64,000 bases of DNA from Epiperipatus broadwayi (Eukaryota; Onychophora; Udeonychophora; Euonychophora; Peripatidae). Position 1 is the stretch's first letter, and every line of letters begins with the position of its first letter. The stretch lies in the NCBI GenBank assembly GCA_028023455.1, contig JAQFVV010012396.1, positions 3,292,156 to 3,356,155 of the forward strand, in the 5' to 3' direction. Positions 1 to 10,133 of the stretch are shown here, piece after piece. The translations under genes and the position numbers were made by a program. The notes beneath the pieces are model-generated. The model worked only from the letters and a program-made list of their open reading frames with translations. It was not told the origin of the DNA and searched no databases.

Positions 1-13
1 TATTTAAATCTCA

Positions 14-268
14 TCATAATCGTTTATACAGTATACATGTGTTACGTTTTAGAGATGCGATGACCCATTCTGCCGTGAAATTTTCGGATTCTTCAGGGTT
101 GAAATTAACCCCAGTCATCCTACCCAAGCAGGCATAATGGGTGCTCCCGTAGGACTTGACAAAGTCACGCAGCCAGCCAGCAAACTGTGACACAGACCAC
201 TTGTCCCTGGTTATGCTTATGTGACACCTTACTTCATCGGGCCGATGGCAGAGACCAGCCCGACATTC
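14..268 (-). CDS. Candidate coding exon, product unrecognised
   Basis: An open minus-strand frame of 84 codons lies in a patch far richer in G+C than its surroundings, which is what a constrained exon looks like in an A+T-rich genome. The conceptual product is compositionally normal, with several Cys (CRAGLC near the start), a WLRDFVKSYG stretch and a VNFNPEESENF stretch. A possible acceptor AG (268-269) precedes the frame and a possible donor GTAAC (minus strand, 45-41) falls near its end, so the exon could be about 46-267. I do not recognise the family. It could also be an old domesticated or pseudogenised fragment. The overlapping plus-strand frame at 187-429 runs into A+T-rich sequence and is probably a shadow. 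Confidence 0.4.
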   Translation of the reverse strand, partial: ECRAGLCHRPDEVRCHISITRDKWSVSQFAGWLRDFVKSYGSTHYACLGRMTGVNFNPEESENFTAEWVIASLKRNTCILYKRL

Positions 269-580
269 TTATAAACCCATTTGTGGCATTGCAGTTTCGA
301 TATACTGCCATTCCATATTGCCTTTCTAAAGCGTACCATGTGTTCCTTTACTTAATTTTATTATTCTATATATCACTCCACCTCAGCATTATCTTCGTAA
401 TTCACTCTCAAATAAATGTTTGCCCTTAGTCATAAAATAAATATTTTAATTAAATAAATATATGTCCACCGCTACTCTTAAATTTTACTTTAGACTGTTG
501 CATTGCAAAGGTATAAATTCCCCAAGGCATGCATTAGAAATACTTACTCGAGAATTTTAGGTAGCTAGATTATGCCTTCA

Positions 581-823
581 AATAAATGAATTCCTTTTGT
601 AAACATTACAGTATCGGAAATACCATTACTGAGATCCTCAAGATAAAATAAGGTCGAAACAAATAAATGTATTCCTTTTGTAAACATTACAGTATCGGAA
701 ATACCGCTACTGAAGTCCTCAATATAAAATAATGTCTAAATAAATACATGTATTCCTTAAAATATAATAATATTGCAAATCCCACTAATGAAGCTTTGAA
801 TCCATAAAATATTATTAGTAAAT
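581..823. repeat. 81-bp tandem repeat, three copies
   Basis: Copies begin at about 581, 661 and 742. The first two share the block ATTCCTTTTGTAAACATTAC and the following CAGTATCGGAAATACC. The third is degraded but keeps ATTCCTT, a CCCACTAATGAAG-like stretch and the AATAAATA start. Confidence 0.75.
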
Positions 824-939
824 GATTTTCTTATTAAAATGTGTGAATAAATAATTTTAAACTATACGTCTGCAGTTACGTTTCATTTATTCAATACCCA
901 TTCTATATAATATTTCCTTGATTATGTAAATATGAATGT

Positions 940-1284
940 TTAATTAATATTAGTTTGATTATTGGCTAACTCGAGAATAAAATCATGAATCTCTTGCATA
1001 TCCCTGTCCACCGTGCCTAAGGAAATATTTACTAATGTCGCATCAGATGCGTTGTTTTGTGGATTGTAAGGTGGAACTGATAAACTATGTTCGAACTCAG
1101 TAACACGGATGGCTTCGCTACCTCAATAGTGCTGCTGTTCTGTGGGGTGGTCGAATTCTACACTATGTTTACGAGTCACACGTTTTCTGACTGTTACAAT
1201 AGTTCTACATGCGTTTTTCAGATATAATAAAAAACACACATTGGACAATGATACAACAATAATATGCATGCAAGTTATTCTTAT
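940..1284 (-). pseudogene. Candidate terminal exon with one in-frame TGA, product unrecognised
   Basis: A minus-strand frame of about 114 codons is open except for a single TGA at 1123-1125 and ends at TAA (940-942). The first ~25 residues are hydrophobic (IIVVSLSNVCFLLYL), followed by a basic stretch (RKRVTRKHS). That is the pattern of a transmembrane helix, a stop-transfer signal and then a cytoplasmic tail. The rest is polar and low in complexity bias (for example PPYNPQNNASD and DRDMQEIHDFILEL). The region is richer in G+C than its flanks. Possible explanations are a pseudogene, a natural stop at the TGA with a fossil extension, or a selenocysteine/readthrough codon; only the first two are ordinary. 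I do not recognise the family. It shares strand with the frame at 14-268 but a link is unproven. Confidence 0.4.
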
Positions 1285-1287
1285 TTA

Positions 1288-2410
1288 AAATGATAATTAT
1301 GTGAAGTAATGTAGACTGGACGTTATTAACACACATTTTTAAAAGAGCAATAGTTACGAAGAGATTAGTTTAAAATGTTTAAACTAAGGAGAATAAAGTA
1401 AACTGAGTACCTTTTTTAAAATTTAAAACTGCATTCTGAAATTAACTTGTCCCATAATAAATTTCTTGGGATCCTTTTGAAATTTTACTCCAAAGTCTTT
1501 TTTAAAATCAATTTGACTTCAGCAACTGGTTTTACTTTCACAATAATCAGCCACTGTTTTTGGCTACAATTACATTAAATAGTATGCAAATTTTTCACTG
1601 GAGATCTTTGTTAAAAAAACTCTTTTTTAGCAAAGTTCATTTCCTTTCACAAGGTTACTCCTATGCGTCTCTCTAGCTAAGCTAATTACATATGCAAAAA
1701 AGAATCTTTTAAAAAAAAATCACTTTGATTTTTTAGAATTAAAATCAAGATAAAAATAATAATAAAATAAATAGCTTTTACAAACTTGAAAGAAAAATGA
1801 ATATTAATTAACTTCTAAATAAAAATGATAATAATTTATTTAATTTATAAAATAATTCATTGATTCAACTATCTATTAATCATTGGAAGGAAATATATAT
1901 TTGTTAAATTATTTAAGATAACTACTTTAATTTAAATGTTTTATTGTGAATATACTATTGTTTGCTGTTATTAAAAGATGAAAATGAAATGAAAATGATG
2001 CAGAGTCATACATGCATGCACATGTACTACAACCTAAATATTAAACTATCTTAACTAAATATGATTGAAATGGCTATTAATTGTTGACAAAAAGATAAGT
2101 ATCAATGAATAAAGAATTTTGAAACTATTCAACCAATATTACAATAATATAAAATAACTTTGCATCTTTCTGACAAAATGTATCAATTCCATTAACAAAC
2201 AACCCTCTACCTTACATTAAATACCTCATTAACCAGACTAATAATAATGAATACCTATCAAGTGGTCAATAAACTGCATAAGCAACCCATATCTAAGCTT
2301 TAAACAATCTCCAGCAAAAAATTTTAAAATTCTAAGGCTATTTCATTTTTTTTAATATAATATAACTATTTAATTAAGATACAAACTATCTTAAACCCTT
2401 GTGCCCATTC
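1288..2410. other. A+T-rich non-coding stretch
   Basis: I see no coding frame, RNA gene or structured repeat here, only A/T homopolymers and scattered short direct repeats. Confidence 0.5.
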
Positions 2411-2411
2411 A

Positions 2412-2418
2412 GATGGTC

Positions 2419-2462
<44 letters not shown>

Positions 2463-2466
2463 CCAA

Positions 2467-2512
<46 letters not shown>

Positions 2513-2520
2513 GTGATTTG
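2412..2520. repeat. Two adjacent palindromes, each with a (TA)n core
   Basis: The first palindrome has arms GGTCAC / GTGACC around (TA)n. The second begins immediately, with arms AAATCACTA / TAGTGATTT around another (TA)n run. Each would extrude as a long hairpin or cruciform. Confidence 0.8.
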
Positions 2521-5500
2521 GGTACATTGCTCTATTAGAAATCAATAATTAATAGCATGCTTCTTTAATTTAGAATGATTTAATTCATGGCAAAATAATG
2601 TTTAATTTTCCCACAAATGTTTTAATAATAATATGGGGCATTCAATTATTTTAAATATTTTGTTTATCACTTGATAGTTTGAGAATTTTCATATATTTTA
2701 ATATTTAAAATGTGTTATAATTTATAAGTGTTTGTAAAAGAGAGAGAGAATTATAAAAACAATGAGATAAATAGCTTCTTTTGTTTTCTCTCTTCAATAA
2801 TTTTGTCTATTTACCCAGTATTAATTTTAGTTTTGAAAAAATGGACTGAAAAAAAAAATTTATTTTCAGTAAATTATTTAACAATTTTCATTTTTTACAT
2901 TTAAGAGAGACAAAACAAAAAAAAAATTAGTAATATTTTTATAAGAAAACAAAGAAAATATGATTTTAACATTTTGTTAAAAGTTTACATTAATTAATCA
3001 GAGTTGTTTTTCTTTTTTCTTTAGTATTTATCTCTTTTCAAAAAAAAGTTATTATAATTAATCTGATTATCATGATTTATTTTGACAAGAAAAAAAATTT
3101 AATTGAAAAAAAAAATGTTATAAAACTGTGATTCTAATTTAAGTTTTTGACTTGTTTTCCAATGTCAATATTAAAAGAGGTTTATAGTTTGAACAATTGT
3201 GTTTTTAAAAATTAATGTAAGTATTTAGTATTAAATTTTGTCATGTAAAAGACAAAATTGTGATTGATTGAAGTCAGGTTTATTTCACAAATAAAAGTGC
3301 AGATCAATCAGTTATTCTGTGTCTTATAAGAAGCAAGCATTCTCAATCAAATTGTTGAAGAGTCATTTTGGAAGGCAATAGGAGAAAAGAGTTCTAATCA
3401 AGCTGTTGAAGAAAATAATGAAAGAATTTCACTGGTAGAGTTTAGCTATAAAAATATAAGATAAATACAATCATCTGCTAAGCTTAGCTAAAAGCTAAAC
3501 ATCTTTCTCCATGTACTGTGCTTCACTAAAAATAAAAAATGTAAAGAGGAAGATACCACTGAAATAATGTGCAATCTTGTCTCCAACTAAGAGCATACTT
3601 GTTTCTATATATTAACCTGATCTGGAATTTTTATTAGAAAACATGAATAAATCCTTGATGTTTATTAGCCTAAAACCTTCTATTTACAAGTAATAAGAAC
3701 TGTATACATTAACTTGGAATTGAAAAGGCTTCAAGAAGAAAACTTACATGAAAACACTAAAAATTATAAATGCAAAAGATACTCAAAAAAATTAAAACCA
3801 TGGTAGAAGGTTTTATATATGGACCCATTATACTATCATATAGAGACAAAAAAAAATTATAGGACAGTAATTGATTTTTCTTCTGAAACATTTTTTTTAT
3901 TTATGTGATTTTTTTCCTTTCAAAATTATAATTTTATTAAAAAGTAACTTGATTTATATTAGATTTGACATATTTTTTCTTATGCATTTGATGTATTTCT
4001 TTTTAAAATTACACAAGAGATTAAGTTAATTCACTTCTGAGTGTAAAAAAAAATTAAGCTAATTTAAATGCCCTTATCTCTGACTATATTAAAAAGTTGT
4101 TTTTCAATTCCTATTTATTGAAGAAGTAATTTAAAGAAAGCAAAAAATAATTAATTTAATGAATAAAATCCACTAGTTAATTATTTTTTTGGTATAAAAT
4201 TATATTTTTGATAAAATGTATAAATTTAAATTATCATATTATCATGTGGTTTTTTAATTTTTGCTTATTGTTAATCAATTAGTGCATTAAATTATTGTTT
4301 TAAACATGTTCTTGTGTTAATGTCTATTCCTTCAACTATCTGTTTTATGAATTTGCAGTGTGTAAAATTTCATTTCAATACAGGTTAGGGTTTGAGGGAT
4401 TGTTTTCAAACTATCCTAGTAAAGTTTTAAAATAAATGACAATAGTTTGTTATATTTATTTATCTTTTTAACAGATCATAGAGTTCTCTCTTCCTGAGCT
4501 AGATTAGAGCATACTATTTAACTATGCTGATGCAGGAGTTTATGTTTGAATTTGAACATCAAGATGATAAATGTGAATGGTGCAAAAATGTCATCTTTAG
4601 AATCCATTCATTGCATTTTGCTTTTCTTATTAGAAATTTAGTTTATAGTTGGCTATGGACAGAGCATGTTTTTGTATCATAGCATAATGTATTTATTATT
4701 ATGTGTGGTAGATTAGCACTTAAATATGTGCATTCTGCCTAAGTTTTTCAGTGATTACATAATCAACCTGCTTATAGTGGACCACTTTCAAATTCAGTGA
4801 CAAGATTGACTGTTGATGATTAGTGATTGTATTCTCCTGTAATGCTTGAGATTCATCTTATAGATTTGTTCATGCTGATTCTCTGCTCTTATTCTACAAT
4901 ATATATCATTTTTTCTTAATCCATTCATCAAATATCAAAAATCTCAAGGTATAATGATTAGTATTTTTTTGTCATAGCCATGAACTGCATTTGAATATGT
5001 ACAGAACTTTTTTTATAATTTTAGAATTTCCAAAAAAAGCTTACATTTTATAAATATCTAGCTTTTTTAGCTATAGGTAAATATGACTACATTAAATAAG
5101 TGATAATTTACTGACCAAAATTAAAAATACAATTATAATGTGATGCCTTCCTCAATATGACAATTATGTCATACTTTCCTATTGAGTTGTGCTGTTTGAC
5201 ATAAAATATGGAGCACAAACTTGAGATCAGAAAGTCCCAGGATAAATTCTGGCACTTGCAAATCTGGTGTTTAGATTTATGAACTCCTGAGCAATATAAC
5301 CATACATTTTTTTAATTGAGCTTTGTTTTATTTTCTTTCTAACAAATGACTGTCTAAACCTTTATTTACAATATTCTCATTTAATTATAATTCAAATTAT
5401 CAGTTACTGAAATAATAATAATCACCTTCATAAGTAGTCTAATAAAATAGTTTTCAAATTACTTAGTGATAGTTAAATTAAAATGGTTTTAATAAAATTA

Positions 5501-6120
5501 GTTAAAATCAAATTTAAATATTTTGAAATGGCTACTGTAATAAAAAATAGCATTAAAATTTATTGACATATATATATAAACTATAAGTTTGTATTTTTAT
5601 TTCAAATATATTTCTTTGTTAATACCGATAATTAAATTTAACAATAATTCTAAATCCTTATTAATGCAAGAAATAAATGTAAATCTAAAATTATATTAGT
5701 AGATACATTCATGTTTTGTTATAGAAGTGCTTTTTTTTTTTTTTTTTGTAAAATTCGTTTCATTTAAATATTTTTGAAATTATTCCAGTTAACTTAAATT
5801 TACTATAAATAAATTAAGAAATATCTTAAAGCATTAATTCAGTTATTAATATTGTGAGAATATTATTCATTTATTTATTATGACATTATCAATTTATAAA
5901 AACTTTCTCATACTTTTGTAATTATTTTTAAAGCAAAAATATTTTCATTGTATTGTTGTTATGAATAATCTACATTAGTTCAATAAATATAAAAATTATA
6001 TCACAACACATAACTATTTATATAATTATTACATAAATAATTATTTATAACTATATATTATAGTTATTAAATGTCATCAATTCAATACTGATTATTAGCA
6101 ATCACATAAATAGCATTTCT
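2521..6120. other. A+T-rich stretch without recognisable genes
   Basis: About 3.6 kb with frequent A/T homopolymers. A short plus-strand frame near 4524-4680 has mixed composition but matches nothing I know. No tRNA, rRNA or transposon domain is seen. Confidence 0.5.
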
Positions 6121-6134
6121 CCAAAGGGATTTAT

Positions 6135-6257
6135 CATATATATTATATATAAAGCTTGCAAATAAGCTCTTAAAAAACTTTGCAGAATAACCCCAGACCA
6201 GTTTCTGCCACTGCAAAGCTTATTAAGAGCTTATTTGCAAGCTCTATATATAATATT
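6135..6257. repeat. Nested fold-back with retrozyme-like core
   Basis: Arms AGCTTGCAAATAAGCTCTTA and its reverse complement enclose a second stem (CTTTGCAG / CTGCAAAG). The loop contains CCCCAGACCAGTTTCTG. On the minus strand this reads GGCAGAAACTGGTCTGGGG, close to the GCCAGAAACTAGTCTGGGG block of the 456-bp array at 8.2-10.1 kb. Confidence 0.65.
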
Positions 6258-6310
6258 TGTAATACAAGCTTGTTAAATTAGGTCATGTGACATATGACTT
6301 GATTTCTTTG

Positions 6311-6313
<3 letters not shown>

Positions 6314-6354
<41 letters not shown>
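6314..6354. repeat. (TA)n microsatellite at PLE end
   Basis: Pure TA run directly abutting the outer end of the inverted PLE pair that starts at 6355. Confidence 0.95.
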
Positions 6355-6357
<3 letters not shown>

Positions 6358-6412
6358 AATAATAAATATAATGAAAATTAACTATTATATATACCTTTCA
6401 AAACACAGAAGT

Positions 6413-6442
6413 ACTTTAAGATAATTTCTTATCCCTCCTCAA
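6413..6442 (-). ncRNA. Hammerhead-like module, left PLE arm
   Basis: On the minus strand it reads TTGAGGA, then a hairpin (GGATAA / TTATCT, loop GAAA), then TAAAG. This resembles the CUGANGA - stem II - GAAA hammerhead core with the first C and the G of GAAA changed. A counterpart is in the opposite arm at 7628-7656. Confidence 0.35.
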
Positions 6443-6959
6443 CAGTTGTTAAATTCAAAAAAACATAATGGAAGCAACTGTCATCAAATCAAATCCCATG
6501 ATTGCCAAATTTTAGCATTAGCATTTTGTCTATGAATAATATTCATTTTATTTCTATTTATTAAAATAGCCTCTTTAATTTTTCTTTTATTATGGTTCAT
6601 CTCTTGATGAAGAATCCTAACACTTTCAAGATCAAACTTAAATTTATATTTACATGTTCTTTCAGATTCAAAAAAACTGAAGTGATCATTAAACCATTAT
6701 TACTTTTACTTTTCTCCCACTTATATAACAATTCACGCTTGTTTAATATTTTCTCAATATAATTCATCTATATATAATAACATATATCCACAAAAAATTT
6801 GATGCACAACATTACTTTTTTTGCTTGCCAGATATGACACTTTTAGAATTATTCATTAACTTATTAACATTATTTATAACTCAAAATAAAACATTGAATA
6901 CATCCTTATATATTTTCTTAAAAAATTTCACTAGAGCATTTGAAATTATGGACTAGATA

Positions 6960-7295
6960 TCAATTTTTATTATCAATTTGCAACTCCTTTAAATTATTAT
7001 AACTCTTTTTAAATAGACTTAAATTATTGTTAATCAGTTCAATCATATAATCAACTTCAAGCAATTCCTCGGCAAATACTTCAATATTTTTTAATTTATC
7101 ACATTGGTAACAACATAATTTTTCATTATGAAACAAGAAAGATTTAAAACTTGCCATCTTATGCATAATTGGCACTTTTGATTTAGAATTTATATATCTT
7201 CTTTTTTGCAATCGTTTGATTATTAATTTATAACTTAATATACTATTATTTCTTGTAATAAATAAATCCAAATATTTAATACTTCTATCTGTCAC
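6960..7295 (-). pseudogene. PLE reverse transcriptase, C-terminal fragment
   Basis: The 111-residue frame opens with KYLDLFITRNNS, followed by YKLIIKR, YINSKSKVPIMHKMASFKS and a downstream Cys pair (CCYQC). That order (FLDv-I-R, then a K-P-T/YIN segment, then H-K.a.~~SL) is the segment just after the YxDD motif in Penelope-class RTs. Residues upstream (the catalytic palm) are missing, because the frame is cut at the junction with the plus-strand copy near 7310. In intact PLEs this RT is followed by a GIY-YIG endonuclease, and matching worn codons follow at lower coordinates (6400-6780). It is non-functional as it stands. Confidence 0.7.
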
Positions 7296-7339
7296 TTTTT
7301 CAATAATCTATTTTAAAACATTTATAATTATTTAATAGG

Positions 7340-7715
7340 TGAATAAAGGTGCAGTATTCAGAAAAGATTAAAAAAGCACTAATTGTTATACAACATATGA
7401 AAAGTAAAAATAATAATCATTTAATGACTGCTTCAGTTTTCTTACATCATGAAAAAACATATAAATACAAATTTAAGTTTTGTCTTGAAAAGTATTAAGA
7501 TTCTTTATGAAGAGAGAAACCATAATAAAAAAAAAAATTAAGGAGGCAATTTTAATAAATAGAAATAAAATGAATATAATTAATGGCTAACATTTGCTTA
7601 CATTATGTTTTTTGAATTTAACAGCAGTTGAGTAAGATTAAGGAATTAACCAAAAGTACTTCTGCAGATCGAATGACTGCATATAATAGTTAATTTTCAT
7701 TATATTTATTAGTTT
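7340..7715 (+). pseudogene. PLE GIY-YIG C-terminal remnant, plus-strand arm
   Basis: Nucleotide-level reverse complement of 6400-6780, for example ATAAATAGAAATAAAATGAAT and TTTTTTGAATTTAACAGC. Translated in pieces it gives H-K-x-K-F-K-F, a VLRFFMK-like stretch and KEAILINRNKMN, the usual end of PLE GIY-YIG domains (a conserved E-A-x-x-I followed by N). No long frame survives. Confidence 0.55.
7628..7656 (+). ncRNA. Hammerhead-like module, right PLE arm
   Basis: TTGAGTA, then a weak hairpin built from GATTAA/TTAACC, then AAAAG. Counterpart of the minus-strand module at 6413-6442 and more decayed. Confidence 0.25.
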
Positions 7716-7724
7716 TATTGTTAC

Positions 7725-8012
7725 TGAATTTCAAAAATCTTACAATTTTCACTTTTCAGCAAAAAACTTTTATTATTGATTACAGTTTTGACTGTACCAT
7801 GCAGTTTTCATCAGATCTACAAATTAGAATACACATAAAAATACAACAATTAAAATACATTAATTATTTTATATAAAATTATTAAATTCCTATCAAACTT
7901 TTAAATTAAAAAAAAAATTTTTTTAAAAATATTTCCTAACCTTTTCAAACTGTAATCAATAATAAAAGTTTTTTTTGCTGAAAAGTGAAAAGTGTAAGAT
8001 TTTTGAAATTCA
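7725..8012. mobile_element. Fold-back element, ~65-bp inverted arms
   Basis: The left arm starts TGAATTTCAAAAATCTTAC and is matched almost perfectly in inverted orientation at 7947-8012. The centre is non-coding A+T-rich DNA. The left arm includes a hammerhead-like module on the minus strand (7785-7814), so this is probably a PLE-tail derivative rather than a DNA transposon. No clear target-site duplication is seen. Confidence 0.75.
7785..7814 (-). ncRNA. Hammerhead-like module
   Basis: The minus strand reads CTGATGA, A, AACTG - loop - CAGTC, AAAAC. The CUGAUGA half is canonical; GAAAC is changed to AAAAC, a change that CpG decay of CGAAAC would give. A near twin is at 46864-46891. Confidence 0.4.
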
Positions 8013-8123
8013 ATATTATATATGAAGACAGCAAAAACAAAGGAGGAAGAAAAGAATTTAGAAGGATTATATATTTTTATTGTTATTACAATAGTTTGTA
8101 ATTAGTAGACATTTTATTTGTAT

Positions 8124-8142
8124 TTTATATATATATATATAG
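8124..8142. repeat. Short (TA)n run
   Basis: About 19 bp of alternating TA between the fold-back and the satellite array. Confidence 0.9.
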
Positions 8143-8386
8143 TGCTCAATGATACATTCATTAAGCAATGGTAAAGTCCTCCCATCTCTTTTCTGGTTAT
8201 TCTCTTTTTTAATTACCAATCATCACACGATCACATTTCCTATACTAGCACATTAATTGTTGATAAACAGAACAAAACTCTCCATACAGTATTGCCACCT
8301 GTGCTAAACAGAGTAATCAATGGATGCCAGAAGGCTTGTGCATAAAATCCCTATCTAATGCCTACTCATCCAATATCCCCAGACTA

Positions 8387-8411
8387 GTTTCTGGCTTGTG
8401 GCCTTAGTCAG
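8387..8411 (-). ncRNA. Hammerhead-like core, array copy 1 (damaged)
   Basis: The minus strand reads CTGACTA in place of CTGACGA, then GGC-loop-GCC, A, GAAAC. The conserved G of the first half is mutated. Confidence 0.35.
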
Positions 8412-8840
8412 TGAGGAGCTTTGGATCTGAGAGCACTGCATCTAGATCTTAGGATCTAATGCAATCCTCTAGCAACCACCTTTTATCTCTACTTAACTAC
8501 AAAACTATGAGAATGAAATTGAAAACAAAAAATATTTTCAATCTAAGCTCAATAGCTTATATAGTCATATGGGTCTGAACTCAGTTCAGCACCCATACAT
8601 TTTGGTGTCTTTGGCTCTTTTACAACCATAGCCACCACTATCCTATTAGGCAGGATTAGTGTTAAACCATTAAGCATAACATGATCACATTTCCTAAACT
8701 AGCACATTAATTGTTGATAAACAGAGCAAAACTCTCTATATAGTATTGCCATCTGTGCTAAACAGAGTAATAAATGGATGCCAGAAGGCTTGTGCATAAA
8801 ATCCCTATCTAATGCCTACTCATCCAATATCCCCAGACTA

Positions 8841-8865
8841 GTTTCTGGCTTGTGGCCTTCGTCAG
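8841..8865 (-). ncRNA. Hammerhead-like core, array copy 2
   Basis: The minus strand reads CTGACGA, A, GGC - CACAA - GCC, A, GAAAC. Both conserved halves (CUGANGA and GAAA) are intact and separated by a short stem-loop. Cleavage-site and helix I/III pairing could not be established by eye; a CTCCTCA segment before the core can pair imperfectly with TGAGTAGG after it. Confidence 0.4.
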
Positions 8866-9055
8866 TGAGGAGCTTTGGATCTGAGTTCAGACCCATATGA
8901 CTATATAACATATTGAGCTTAGATTGAAAATATTTTTTGTGTTTTCAATTTCATTCTCATAGTTTTGTAGTTAAGTAGAGATAAAAGGTGGTTGCTAGAG
9001 GGTTGCATTAGATCCTAAGATCTAGATGCAGTGCTCTCAGATCCAAAGCTCCTCA

Positions 9056-9079
9056 CTGACGAAGGCCACAAGCCATAAA
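9056..9079 (+). ncRNA. Hammerhead-like core, array copy 3 (damaged)
   Basis: CTGACGA and GGC/GCC are intact, but GAAAC is TAAAC. Confidence 0.35.
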
Positions 9080-9511
9080 CTAGTCTGGGGATATTGGATG
9101 AGTAGGCATTAGATAGGGACTTTATGCACAATCCTTCTGGAATCCATTGATTACTCTGTTTAGCACAGGTGGCAATACTGTATGGAGAGTTTTGCTCTGT
9201 TTATCAACAATTAATATGCTAGTATAGGAAATGTGATCATGTGATGCTTAATGGTTTAACACCAATCCTGCCTAATAGGATAGTGGTGGCTATGGTTGTA
9301 AAAGAGCCAAAGACACCAAAATGTATGGGTGCTGAACTGAGTTCAGACCCATATGACTATATAAGCTATTGAGCTTAGATTGAAAATATTTTTTGTGTTT
9401 TCAATTTTATTCTCATAGTTTTGTAGTTAAGTAGAGATAAAAGGTGGTTGCTAGAGGGTTGCATTAGATACTAAGATCTAGATGCAGTGCTCTCAGATCC
9501 AAAGCTCCTCA

Positions 9512-9536
9512 CTGACGAAGGCCACAAGCCAGAAAC
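9512..9536 (+). ncRNA. Hammerhead-like core, array copy 4
   Basis: CTGACGA, A, GGC-CACAA-GCC, A, GAAAC, with all conserved core bases present. Confidence 0.4.
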
Positions 9537-9967
9537 TAGTCTGGGGATATTGGTTGAGTAGGCATTAGATAGGGATTTTATGCACAAGCCTTCTGGCATC
9601 CATTGATTACTCTGTTTAGCACAGGTGGCAATACTGTATGGAAAGTTTTGCTCTGTTTATCAACAATTAATGTGCTAGTATAGGAAATGTGATCATGTGA
9701 TGCTTAATGGTTTAACACCAATCCTGCCTAATAGGATAGTGGTGGCTATGGTTGTAAAAGAGCCAAAGACACCAAAATGTATGGGTGCTGAACTGAGTTC
9801 AGACCCATATGACTATATAAGCTATTGAGCTTAGATTGAAAATATTTTTTGTGTTTTCAATTTTATTCTCATAGTTTTGTAGTTAAGTAGAGATAAAAGA
9901 TGGTTGCTAGAGGGTTGCATTAGATACTAAGATCTAGATGCAGTGCTCTCAGATCCAAAGCTCCTCA

Positions 9968-9992
9968 CTGACGAAGGCCACAAGCCAGAAAC
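9968..9992 (+). ncRNA. Hammerhead-like core, array copy 5
   Basis: Identical core to copy 4, one 456-bp period downstream. Confidence 0.4.
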
Positions 9993-10133
9993 TAGTCTGG
10001 GGATATTGGTTGAGTAGGCATTAGATAGGGATTTTATGCACAAGCCTTCTGGCATCCATTGATTACTCTGTTTAGCACAGGTGGCAATACTGTATGGAGA
10101 GTTTTGCTCTGTATATCAATAATTACCAATCAT

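Larger units (their letters stand above)
6355..7715. mobile_element. Penelope-like element, inverted pair (locus 1)
   Basis: The outer ends are inverted copies: AATAAATATAATGAAAATTAAC near 6357 is matched, in reverse complement, at about 7684-7710. The minus-strand copy (6355 to about 7310) carries the end of the reverse transcriptase and then a worn GIY-YIG region. The plus-strand copy (about 7340-7715) carries only the GIY-YIG 3' portion and tail. The two are joined at their 5'-truncated ends, so both tails face outward. Reading frames in both endonuclease parts are broken. Confidence 0.75.
8224..10120. repeat. Array of ~456-bp monomers with one orientation switch
   Basis: Five copies. Two (8224-8677 and the partial 8678-8885) lie in one direction. 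Three (8886-9341, 9342-9797 and the partial 9798-10120) lie in the other. The period between successive ATATGACTATATAA blocks is 456 bp. The switch at 8885/8886 is head-to-head with no spacer. The array is bounded by the 13-bp direct repeat AATTACCAATCAT at 8211-8223 and 10121-10133, which looks like a target-site duplication of the whole array. Copies differ at a few percent of positions. There is no coding capacity. Each monomer holds a hammerhead-like core. Confidence 0.85.

Noticed and set aside
4524-4680. 52-codon plus-strand frame with EFEHQDDKCEWC
   Set aside because: Too short, no family recognised, flanks ordinary; cannot be supported as a gene.
8224-10120. CRISPR-like or direct-repeat array
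   Set aside because: Eukaryotic context, 456-bp monomers, inverted orientation switch and no spacer structure.
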